Shown here: positions 1 to 5,476 of the stretch, one piece after another
How positions within the stretch are numbered: position 1 is the first letter of the stretch
Layout: each line of letters opens with the position of its first letter
Origin: Anaerolineae bacterium
GTDB taxonomy: Bacteria > Chloroflexota > Anaerolineae > 4572-78 > J111
DNA: 5,519 bases
Reading direction: 5' to 3'
Assembly (NCBI GenBank): GCA_020433785.1
Contig: JAGRCC010001077.1
Coordinates: 1 to 5,519, forward strand
Made by a program: the position numbers and the translations under genes
The notes under the pieces: generated by a model
Told to the model about the DNA's origin: nothing
The model's input: only the letters and a program-made list of their open reading frames with translations
Databases searched by the model: none

Positions 1-22
1 AGCCTCTATTAAAACTAACGAA

Positions 23-1399
23 TTACCAACCTTCTAAACCAAGCTGCTGGGCCTGCTTCTTAACATCCTCATCGTAAGCGGCAGCGGCTTCTTCGGCGGT
101 CATCTGGCCGGTGCCAACGGCAACGCACAGGTGCTCAAGGTTGGGGCCTTTTACTGGAGAAAGGAATTCCAGTGCCGGTGCGGAGTCGCCGGATTCGATA
201 TAAGAGGCAATATCTTGTACAGCGGGCAAAACATCCTCAGGTAGATCGGCACCTTTGATCAGGTACGGGCCTGCCGGTGGAACTTTCTCGTTAAGGAGTT
301 CGATGGCTTCCGGTGAGACGGTATAGGCCAGAAAATCTTTGGCGACTGCCAGTTTTTCGCCGGTGGTGGTTTGGGGAATGTAGTTGGCTGAAAGCATCCA
401 GATGGTTGCCCCATTCTGGTCGGCAGATGACCCGGGTTGGGCAAAGAAGCCGATGTCGTCAATTTTTTCAGGGAAGTTTGTGGCAATAGACGGCAGGGCA
501 AAGGAGAGCATCGGGAAATGGGCTCCCTCGCCGTCGGCGAGTAATTTCATCCCTTGTTCGTAGGTGGTGGTGGCGTAATCTTCCTGGTACCAGCCTTTTT
601 CAAAACCTTCCTGAATGTGCTCAAAACCGGCCATCGCCGCCGGGGTGGTGGCGTACTTGGCTTCGTTGGCGGTATATTCCGCGGCAAAGTTCGGATCGGC
701 GGCCTGCACGTTGTAATAATCGGCCAGCACAAACAACTGCGAGGTCCAGGTGTCGCCGAAGGTAGCAATCACCGGGGCGATGCCGGCTTCCTTAATTTTA
801 TCGTTATTGGCAGCAAATTCTTCCCAGGTTGTGGGGATGCTCAAGCCCAGATCTTCGTAGACTTTCTTGTTGTAGAGAATACCGCCGCCCATTGCGGACT
901 GGTTCGGAACGCCATAAATCTTGCCACCTTGTTCTACGGTTTGTTTGAAGGCATCGTCGATGGTGTCCATATACGGTTCGTTGGTGAGGTCAACCAGCGT
1001 CTGGGCCGGCTGCAAAGCCTGGAGTAACGAGCCGGCGTTGTAGAAGAATACGTCGGTCATTTCGCCGGTAGCCAGGCGCGTTTTAACGATGTTGTCGCCA
1101 TCGCCGCCGCCGGGCCGGTTTTCAATTTCGATGGTTACGTTGGGGTGCAGCGCCATATAGCCATCGGCAAAGGCGTGGGCCAGAAGTAGATCGGTCTCGC
1201 CATCATCAACGAGATACGTCAGTGTGATAGGTTCTTCTGAAACAGCTTCAGCTTCGGCCGGTTCAGCCGCTTGTTCCTGGGCGGCTTCTTCCTGCGGTTC
1301 TTCAGCGGGAGCCTGCGTTTGTTGGGGCTGAGCGCCACAGGCGGCCAGCATCATACTAAAGACTAAAAACATAACGAGCAAAACATTTTGCTTTTTCAT
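23..1399 (-). CDS. Sugar ABC transporter substrate-binding lipoprotein (family 1 SBP)
   Basis: This 458-aa protein is an extracellular solute-binding protein of the SBP_bac_1 type. It captures a carbohydrate outside the membrane and hands it to an ABC permease. Residues 1-21 form a lipoprotein signal peptide: KK, a hydrophobic core, then the lipobox LAAC with Cys21 as the lipidation site. Residues 22-57 are a Gln/Glu/Ala/Pro-rich tether. The mature domain starts near residue 58 (ITLTYLVDDGETD). It contains the family hallmark YGVPNQSAMGGGILYNKKVY (162-181), followed by DLGLSIPTTWEEF, and ends with a VSPEAIELLNE helix region. Length is normal for the family. The start was set at 1399 because AAGGAGG lies 7 nt upstream and the signal peptide begins there; an upstream in-frame ATG would add 40 residues ahead of the signal sequence. 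No permease is in the window; it would lie beyond position 1. The substrate cannot be read from sequence; the neighbours suggest a sucrose-type or other glucoside. Confidence 0.93.
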   Translation of the reverse strand: MKKQNVLLVMFLVFSMMLAACGAQPQQTQAPAEEPQEEAAQEQAAEPAEAEAVSEEPITLTYLVDDGETDLLLAHAFADGYMALHPNVTIEIENRPGGGDGDNIVKTRLATGEMTDVFFYNAGSLLQALQPAQTLVDLTNEPYMDTIDDAFKQTVEQGGKIYGVPNQSAMGGGILYNKKVYEDLGLSIPTTWEEFAANNDKIKEAGIAPVIATFGDTWTSQLFVLADYYNVQAADPNFAAEYTANEAKYATTPAAMAGFEHIQEGFEKGWYQEDYATTTYEQGMKLLADGEGAHFPMLSFALPSIATNFPEKIDDIGFFAQPGSSADQNGATIWMLSANYIPQTTTGEKLAVAKDFLAYTVSPEAIELLNEKVPPAGPYLIKGADLPEDVLPAVQDIASYIESGDSAPALEFLSPVKGPNLEHLCVAVGTGQMTAEEAAAAYDEDVKKQAQQLGLEGW

Positions 1400-1406
1400 G
1401 TTCACT

Positions 1407-1413
1407 CCTCCTT
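1407..1413 (-). promoter_or_regulatory. Shine-Dalgarno AAGGAGG of the binding-protein gene
   Basis: Read on the minus strand this is AAGGAGG, a full match to the anti-Shine-Dalgarno, ending 7 nt before the ATG at 1399. It fixes the start at the signal-peptide methionine and rules out the longer reading from 1519. Confidence 0.9.
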
Positions 1414-1490
1414 GAGAGTATGTGTGAATAAAATGAAAATTGAACGAACACCCAACGGGTGAGAATTGGCTGCCGGAGTTTTTTAGAGGT

Positions 1491-1519
1491 TTGTCAAACA
1501 GGTGGAACTTTTGTATCAT
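1491..1519 (+). promoter_or_regulatory. Candidate sigma-70 promoter reading away from the binding-protein gene
   Basis: TTGTCA (1491-1496) and TATCAT (1514-1519) are separated by 17 nt. Each box matches 5 of 6 consensus bases. Transcription would begin near 1526. No plus-strand protein gene follows, but a strong plus-strand terminator lies about 70-100 nt downstream, so the pair could define a small RNA. The -35 box sits inside the palindrome GTTTGtCAAAC (1489-1499), and the -10 box sits inside a longer palindrome. The minus strand of the same stretch also reads TATGAT (1520-1515) but has no good -35 partner. Confidence 0.45.
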
Positions 1520-1525
1520 ACAAAA
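1509..1525. promoter_or_regulatory. 17-bp perfect palindrome, operator-like
   Basis: TTTTGTAT-c-ATACAAAA is a perfect inverted repeat with 8-bp arms around a single central base. It overlaps -10-like hexamers on both strands, a position suited to a repressor. The motif differs from the TTACACGTGTAA sites near the LacI gene: it has an odd centre and no central CpG. A different regulator (GntR-type operators often have a GTATnATAC-like core) is as plausible as the neighbouring LacI protein. It lies 110 bp upstream of the binding-protein start. Confidence 0.5.
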
Positions 1526-1633
1526 AGGATCGGCAAAGACGATTGCATCTCACTTGAGTGCAATTGATATTTGCAGAAACCTACCTCGTGGAGATACCGG
1601 CGTCCGCCAAGATTATCGGTATCTCCTTTTTTT
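1526..1633 (+). ncRNA. Candidate small RNA of about 108 nt
   Basis: A plus-strand promoter candidate is followed by a hairpin at 1542-1564 (ATTGCA, bulged T, CTCA, two-base loop, TGAG, TGCAAT). About 25 unpaired bases come next, then an intrinsic terminator ending in seven T. No credible reading frame fits in this stretch. The arrangement of promoter, structured body and terminator between two minus-strand genes is that expected of an independent small RNA. If the binding-protein mRNA starts further upstream, the RNA would be antisense to its 5' leader and could act on it. I recognise no known RNA family. The RNA is inferred only from signals; the 5' end is approximate. Confidence 0.4.
1590..1633 (+). 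terminator. Strong rho-independent terminator on the plus strand
   Basis: GGAGATACCG (1590-1599) and CGGTATCTCC (1617-1626) form a perfect 10-bp stem around a 17-nt loop, followed directly by TTTTTTT (1627-1633). On the minus strand the hairpin is preceded by A7 and has no T run after it, so it does not work as an intrinsic terminator for the LacI gene. Its orientation means it stops plus-strand transcription before it enters the repressor gene as antisense. Confidence 0.75.
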
Positions 1634-1674
1634 ATCCGTGATAGCCACACTACAATATAACTTGTACCATGCTT

Positions 1675-1689
1675 ACAAGAAATTCTTGT
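1675..1689. promoter_or_regulatory. 15-bp perfect palindrome, operator-like
   Basis: ACAAGAA-a-TTCTTGT is a perfect inverted repeat with 7-bp arms. It partly overlaps a second symmetric element, CTTGTA-N7-TACAAG (1661-1679). It lies in the AT-rich gap between the repressor stop and the terminator hairpin. On the minus strand a TATATT box occurs nearby but without a convincing -35 box, so the binding-protein promoter cannot be placed with confidence. A regulator-binding role is a guess from symmetry only. Confidence 0.35.
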
Positions 1690-1744
1690 TGATGAAATCA
1701 AACCATAGTCACCTCCATTGGCATTATCGTCATCGGGGCCGCCG

Positions 1745-2788
1745 CTATAAAGTCGGGGCCGGCCCGGTCGATTCTCGCTTGATTAATTGGGGGGGGACGT
1801 TTATTTTCTGTCGAGGTAAATCAGGATTATTCACGCGGGCCAAGAGTTGCTTGACGGCTTCTTGTCCTACTCTAATGGAGTCCTTGGCCACCGTTGTTAA
1901 GCGTGGCACCAGGTATTTAGCCATCTGAATATCATCATACCCAACCAGAGACAGATCGGCAGGGACATCTAAACCGAGATCTTGGGCCGCCCGCAGTGCG
2001 CCTATAGCGAGCAGATCGTTTATGGAAATGATCGCCGTTGGGCGATTTGGCAGTTTAAGAAGCTGCAAAGCGGCTTGATAGCCGTCCTCAATGGTTGGCC
2101 CACAGCGGGCAATTAATTCTTGCTCAACCGGCAAACCGGCAGCTAAAAGCCCCTCTTGATAAGGGTGCAGACGATCCTCAGCCAATACCGGTGTTGCCAC
2201 GCCGTAAATCAACCCAATTCGCCGGTGCTGTAGTGCCAGCAAGTAGGCCATAACCTCATTTGTTGCGGCCCGGTAATCGGATATCACAAAATCCACTTCG
2301 TAATCGATATTATGATCGCTTATTTCTACCAGGGGTAGCCCTCGCTTGGAGAGTATGGTTAAGATTTTCTTGGCTTCTTCCGACTGATCGATGAAAGACC
2401 CCATAAAAATCAAGCCATCGATACGCCGGCGCGACAGGCCCTTGAAGATCTCTTCCGCATATTCACTATTCAGCGCAATGTCGGATAAAAGCATATGATA
2501 GCCTGAGGCGCGCGCTTCTTGCTCGACGCCCTCGGCGTGTTCCCAGAAGTGGGGATTGCGAATATCGGGGATAATCAAGCCAATGGTATTTGTATCGCCT
2601 GATCGGAGGGATTGGGCGCGGGCATCCGGCACATAGCCTAGCTGTTCCACAGCCTCCAAAACCCGCTGGCGCGTGTCCTCGGAGATGGGAACGCGCCCGT
2701 CGGTTTGACCATTGATTACATAGGATACTGTGGCTCTTGAGACGCCGGCTAACCGTGCTACATCAACTTGGGTTGGTCGTTTCATCAT
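1745..2788 (-). CDS. LacI/GalR-family transcriptional repressor
   Basis: This 347-aa protein has the full LacI-family layout. The helix-turn-helix spans residues 6-26 (TQVDVARLAGVSRATVSYVI), with Arg18, Ala19 and Tyr23 at the positions of LacI Tyr17, Gln18 and Arg22. The hinge helix DARAQSLRSG (55-64) carries Leu61, equivalent to LacI Leu56, which intercalates at the operator centre. The ligand-binding domain starts at TIGLIIPDIRNPHF (68-81), with typical later motifs AIISINDLLAIGALRA (252-267) and LVGYDDIQMA (281-290). It binds a sugar or sugar derivative and releases DNA. Length is standard. Two tandem ATGs (2788 and 2785) are possible starts; no clear Shine-Dalgarno precedes them. Two palindromic sites just downstream of its own promoter suggest autoregulation. 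It lies upstream of, and parallel to, the binding-protein gene and divergent from the phosphatase/glycosidase gene. The inducer is not readable. Confidence 0.95.
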   Translation of the reverse strand: MMKRPTQVDVARLAGVSRATVSYVINGQTDGRVPISEDTRQRVLEAVEQLGYVPDARAQSLRSGDTNTIGLIIPDIRNPHFWEHAEGVEQEARASGYHMLLSDIALNSEYAEEIFKGLSRRRIDGLIFMGSFIDQSEEAKKILTILSKRGLPLVEISDHNIDYEVDFVISDYRAATNEVMAYLLALQHRRIGLIYGVATPVLAEDRLHPYQEGLLAAGLPVEQELIARCGPTIEDGYQAALQLLKLPNRPTAIISINDLLAIGALRAAQDLGLDVPADLSLVGYDDIQMAKYLVPRLTTVAKDSIRVGQEAVKQLLARVNNPDLPRQKINVPPQLIKRESTGPAPTL

Positions 2789-2810
2789 TGTACCGTCATT
2801 GGCTGCGCAA

Positions 2811-2832
2811 CTTTAAGGCACTCACCTTAAAG
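2811..2832 (-). other. Perfect hairpin in the repressor leader
   Basis: CTTTAAGG and CCTTAAAG are exact inverted repeats of 8 bp around a 6-nt loop. In the minus-strand transcript the hairpin ends 22 nt before the ATG at 2788. The loop-side sequence AAGGTGAG resembles a Shine-Dalgarno but is too far from the start to serve it. Between the hairpin and the gene is a four-codon frame (ATG at 2799, peptide MTVQ) whose TGA overlaps the repressor ATG. Together they could tune translation of a gene that lacks its own strong ribosome site. There is no T run, so it is not a terminator. Confidence 0.45.
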
Positions 2833-2859
2833 CCCAGGTTAAACAAAATAGAATTGCAC

Positions 2860-2871
2860 TTACACGTGCTA
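2860..2871. promoter_or_regulatory. Probable distal LacI-type operator
   Basis: TTACACGTGCTA shares the ten bases CTTACACGTG (2859-2868) exactly with the perfect palindrome 28 bp to its right, and has one imperfect half. The central CpG fits LacI-family binding. It would lie at about +36 to +47 of the repressor transcript. Confidence 0.55.
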
Positions 2872-2887
2872 CTTTTCACGAATAACC

Positions 2888-2899
2888 TTACACGTGTAA
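2888..2899. promoter_or_regulatory. Probable proximal LacI-type operator, perfect 12-bp palindrome
   Basis: TTACACGTGTAA is a perfect even-centred palindrome with a central CpG, the shape usual for LacI/GalR proteins, whose hinge leucine opens the central step. It lies about +8 to +19 relative to the predicted start of the repressor mRNA, where a bound protein would block initiation or early elongation. With its partner 28 bp away it is best explained as the autoregulatory site of the adjacent LacI gene. The promoter of the divergent gene is about 155 bp away, so direct control of that gene from here would need looping or is absent. Confidence 0.65.
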
Positions 2900-2913
2900 A
2901 TAACAATGAGCAG

Positions 2914-2942
2914 AGTATAACACGCTTTTATATCAGAGTCAA
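2914..2942 (-). promoter_or_regulatory. Sigma-70 promoter of the repressor gene
   Basis: On the minus strand TTGACT (2942-2937) and TATACT (2919-2914) are separated by exactly 17 nt, each matching 5 of 6 consensus bases. Transcription should start near 2907, giving a leader of about 120 nt that contains both operators and the hairpin. Confidence 0.7.
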
Positions 2943-3051
2943 GAGATTTTGAACAAATTTACCCGAAATAAGCTTACGAATTTGAAGTTAAGCCGATAGA
3001 CTACTGCCTGCTGACGGACGCTCGTTGTAAAATTGGCTTGTTTGGTTTCTA

Positions 3052-3080
3052 TTGGCAAGGGGTGTAATATGTGTGATAAT
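3052..3080 (+). promoter_or_regulatory. Sigma-70 promoter of the phosphatase/glycosidase gene
   Basis: TTGGCA (3052-3057) and GATAAT (3075-3080) are 17 nt apart, each 5 of 6 to consensus. A TG at 3072-3073 gives an extended -10 element. The start would be near 3087, about 40 nt before the ATG. Confidence 0.65.
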
Positions 3081-3099
3081 AGAGTTAAGAAAATTATCA
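3074..3099. promoter_or_regulatory. Inverted repeat across the -10 box and start site
   Basis: TGATAAT (3074-3080) and ATTATCA (3093-3099) are exact inverted repeats 12 nt apart. The left arm contains the -10 box and the right arm lies just past the expected start. Only the right arm would be transcribed, so if it matters it acts as DNA, for example as a repressor site. It does not resemble the TTACACGTGTAA sites. AT-rich symmetry by chance is possible. Confidence 0.3.
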
Positions 3100-3126
3100 T
3101 GACTTTGAAAGGATAACCAAACCGCC

Positions 3127-5163
3127 ATGGCTTTCACCTCTACATTTGATCAGCGCCGCATGCTTGTTACCGACCTGGACGACACCTGGATTGGCAGCAG
3201 CCAGCCAAGTTTGGAAAAGTGGCAGCAAGCCTTAGGCAAAGACAAAGATTCGATCATTTTGGTCTATGCGTCCGGGCAGAGCTTGCCGAAGCAGCTTGAG
3301 GCTATTGAAACGTACGGTCTGAGTACACCTGATTACATTATCTCGGCGGTTGGCACCGAAATCCATCGCCTGCCGGGCGAACACCCACTCGATGAGTGGT
3401 ATCGCCATTTGCAGGCCGGTTTTGAGCGCGATGAGATTGTGGCTTTTTTGGCCGAGCGCCATTCTTATTTTGAACTCCAAGACCCTGAACACCAGTCGCC
3501 CTTAAAAATTAGTTACTTCTGGCCGGATGCATCGCCGGAGCAACTCGATGCGCTCCAGAGCGAGTTAATTGAGTCCCAATTTCCGGTCAAATTCGTTTAT
3601 TCCCATAACGTCTATCTGGACATAATTCCTGAACGGGCCGGTATTGGTTATGCCGTCAAGTTTTTGGTCGATTCGCTAATTCTGACGCCCAGCCAGGTGT
3701 TTGTCTGCGGCGGCAGCGAAAATGACGTCGACCTGTTCCAGTACGGTTTTAGAGGGATTGTGGTCGGCAATGCCACCCGCGCGATGAAGAAAGCGGTCGA
3801 GTTACGGGCCTACTTTAGCCACGGTCATCACGCGTTGGGGCTTTTGGAAGGCTTAAAGCATTATAAATTCTTTGAAGCGGTCAAACCGACCAAAGCCAAC
3901 CCGGCGCGTGAAGGCATGGAGCGGGCGGTCGAATCGCTGCGGCGTAATTTAACGCCGCTCGGATTTTCAGCCGCCGGCCTAACTGATAACCCGCTAACCG
4001 ATGAGGAGTCCAACTATTTTGCCGTGTGGAGCCGAGACGGCATTAAAACCGGCCTGTGGAGCCTACGCCTCAACGATCCTGATGTGACCGAATGCTTCAA
4101 GCGTACGCTGGAAGTTTTGGCCGAAACGCAATCGGAGGCCGGCCAGATTCCGGCCAACGTGCAGATCAAAACCCGCAAACCGGATTATAGCGGCACCGGG
4201 AACATCGCTTCCATTGACTCGGTGCTGTGGTTTGTCATCGGCAGCAGCCGGTACGCGGCCTACACCGGCGATCGTGATTTCTTGACGCGGATGTATCCCC
4301 ATTTGGGACGGGCGATGCAGTGGCTCAAAGCGCACGACTCGAATAACTGTGGTTTGATCGAGGTGCCGGAGTCATCGGATTGGATGGACCTCTTTCCGCG
4401 CTCTTACAATGTGCTATATGACGAGGTTTTGTGGTATTTGGCCTGCCAGGATTTTACCGTGGTGTGTGAGGCGATGGGCGACGAAGCGCAGCCTTATCGC
4501 CGGCTGGTCGATACCATTCGTGAGAAAATTCAGCGTCAATTCTGGCCCACCGCGCAAAAACTGTCCGAAGCACTTGAGTCCTTCTCTGAAACCCAATTCA
4601 CTCTGGGCAACGCTCAATATCTGCTCGATGCCATCAGTCCTTTTGGGTATTCATGGCGCTGTGATGTCTACGCCAATTTGCTGGCGGCGTTAGTGGGCTT
4701 GTTGAGCGAACGGCAAATGGAACAGCTTTTCCAATTCCTGTGGGGCGTGGGCGTGAATTCACCCTATCCGGTGAAGTGCTATTACCCGCCGGTTAACTCC
4801 GGCGCGGCTGACTGGAAAGATTACTTCGTCACCAACTTTCTCAATTTACCCGACCATTACCACAACGGCGGCATCTGGCCCTTTATCGGGGCGCTGTGGG
4901 TGCGGTTTTTAGCGCGAACTGGTCGGACCGAACTGGCCCATCAGGAACTTAACGCCTTAGCCGAAGCCTGCCGCTTGGGACTCTACGGCGAGTGGGAATT
5001 CAACGAATGGCTGCATGGCCAGACCGGCCGGCCCATGGGCAAAGCCCATCAAGCCTGGTCTTCGGCCGGTTACATCGCCGCTTATCAAGCGCTCTACCAC
5101 GATGCCGCCCCCATCGATATTCAACCGCTGACCGTCGAAATGTTTAACCCGACTGCCGAATAA
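3127..5163 (+). CDS. Fusion of degenerate sucrose-phosphatase-like HAD domain and GH100-like glycosidase
   Basis: This is a 678-aa cytoplasmic protein with no signal peptide or membrane segment. Residues 11-250 match the sucrose-6-phosphate phosphatase fold (HAD-IIB): LVTDLDDTW (nucleophile Asp16, Asp18), ASGQS (48-52, usually ATGRS), AVGTEIH (74-80), KISYF (127-131), then DIIPERAGIGYA (165-176) and VCGGSENDVDLF (193-204). Against my memory of Synechocystis SPP, the conserved Lys is Ile173 and the first Asp of GDSxND is Gly196, so phosphatase activity is doubtful. Residues 265-658 form an (alpha/alpha)6 glycosidase domain like GH100 invertases and debranching-type enzymes: FAVWSRDG (298-305), GQIPANVQ (339-346), SDWMDLFPRS (417-426), HYHNGGIWPF (578-587), FNEWLHGQTGRPMGKA (625-640). 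Asp421 and Glu627 align with the expected acid and base. The substrate may be sucrose or a related glucoside. AAAGGA lies 13 nt before the ATG, a rather long spacing. Automated labels may say amylo-alpha-1,6-glucosidase. Domain calls are firm, the reaction is not. Confidence 0.9.
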   Translation: MAFTSTFDQRRMLVTDLDDTWIGSSQPSLEKWQQALGKDKDSIILVYASGQSLPKQLEAIETYGLSTPDYIISAVGTEIHRLPGEHPLDEWYRHLQAGFERDEIVAFLAERHSYFELQDPEHQSPLKISYFWPDASPEQLDALQSELIESQFPVKFVYSHNVYLDIIPERAGIGYAVKFLVDSLILTPSQVFVCGGSENDVDLFQYGFRGIVVGNATRAMKKAVELRAYFSHGHHALGLLEGLKHYKFFEAVKPTKANPAREGMERAVESLRRNLTPLGFSAAGLTDNPLTDEESNYFAVWSRDGIKTGLWSLRLNDPDVTECFKRTLEVLAETQSEAGQIPANVQIKTRKPDYSGTGNIASIDSVLWFVIGSSRYAAYTGDRDFLTRMYPHLGRAMQWLKAHDSNNCGLIEVPESSDWMDLFPRSYNVLYDEVLWYLACQDFTVVCEAMGDEAQPYRRLVDTIREKIQRQFWPTAQKLSEALESFSETQFTLGNAQYLLDAISPFGYSWRCDVYANLLAALVGLLSERQMEQLFQFLWGVGVNSPYPVKCYYPPVNSGAADWKDYFVTNFLNLPDHYHNGGIWPFIGALWVRFLARTGRTELAHQELNALAEACRLGLYGEWEFNEWLHGQTGRPMGKAHQAWSSAGYIAAYQALYHDAAPIDIQPLTVEMFNPTAE

Positions 5164-5198
5164 ATCGACTGGGGCGACGCCGGCAACGAAGAAATAGT

Positions 5199-5258
5199 GG
5201 AGCGACAAAGCTGGCTTTGTCATACTTGTGGTAAGGTCAAAGTAAACTTTGTCGCTCC
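5199..5258. repeat. 60-bp element with 12-bp terminal inverted repeats
   Basis: GGAGCGACAAAG (5199-5210) and CTTTGTCGCTCC (5247-5258) are exact inverted repeats. Inside are two competing small hairpins: GACAAAGC/GCTTTGTC (5204-5211 with 5214-5221) and CAAAG/CTTTG (5238-5242 with 5247-5251). The segment can fold as one long stem or as a three-way junction closed by GGAGC/GCTCC. No T run follows, so it is not a standard intrinsic terminator. It may be a dispersed palindromic (REP or MITE-like) repeat, or a structured element 36 bases after the fusion gene. No target-site duplication is evident. Confidence 0.6.
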
Positions 5259-5476
5259 GGGCAATTATCTCCCAATTCCCCCGAAAAGCATCGGTTTGTG
5301 CCTAATTTCCCAAATCCGACCAGATCATTATCATTATACTATAGACCATCCTGCCATTACGCCTGTCGTTGCGGTCGCTGCCGGTATTTTCGGTATGGGC
5401 CGAACTGTTAATCGTCTCTATTAAACTGACGCTATAACTAATGAAGATACATGCTGTGCTGTAAGGAGGTGCTCAC
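5259..5476. other. Intergenic leader before the glycosyltransferase start
   Basis: These 218 bases contain no convincing gene. TATACT (5335-5340) and TATAAC (5433-5438) are possible -10 boxes, but neither has a good -35 box at 16-18 nt, so a promoter for the next gene is only suspected. Together with the repeat element the distance from the fusion gene is over 300 bases, which argues against simple tight co-translation although read-through remains possible. Confidence 0.4.
5463..5470 (+). promoter_or_regulatory. Shine-Dalgarno AAGGAGGT setting a GTG start
   Basis: AAGGAGGT is a full-length anti-Shine-Dalgarno match; its AGGAGG core ends 7 nt before GTG at 5477. This is what identifies the truncated gene at the window edge. 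Confidence 0.85.

Noticed and set aside
554..1027. A long plus-strand frame inside the binding-protein gene
   Set aside because: Antisense shadow of a clear gene: glycine/valine-rich low-complexity translation and no ribosome site.
1400..1519. A 40-residue N-terminal extension of the binding protein from an upstream in-frame ATG at 1519
   Set aside because: It would bury the lipoprotein signal peptide, and the perfect Shine-Dalgarno serves the ATG at 1399. The extension has no family resemblance.
1590..1626. The 10-bp hairpin as terminator of the LacI gene
   Set aside because: On the minus strand the stem is followed by CACGAGG, not a T run. The T7 tract is on the plus-strand side only.
1440..1928. 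A 162-codon open frame on the plus strand
   Set aside because: It runs through the terminator, the intergenic palindromes and the antisense of the LacI C-terminus. It has no ribosome site and no recognisable protein content.
4409..4693. A 94-codon plus-strand frame inside the fusion gene, and several minus-strand frames opposite it
   Set aside because: All lie within the well-supported fusion gene and show no family motifs.
5197..5424. A 75-codon open frame with GTG start after the fusion gene
   Set aside because: Its first third is simply the inverted-repeat element, there is no Shine-Dalgarno, and the composition is not protein-like.
5416..5425. CTCTATTAAA repeated at 4-13 and 5416-5425, like direct repeats flanking an inserted block
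   Set aside because: Only ten bases match exactly, the following bases diverge by indel and substitution, and no integrase, transposase or tRNA is present. Chance similarity in AT-rich sequence is likely.
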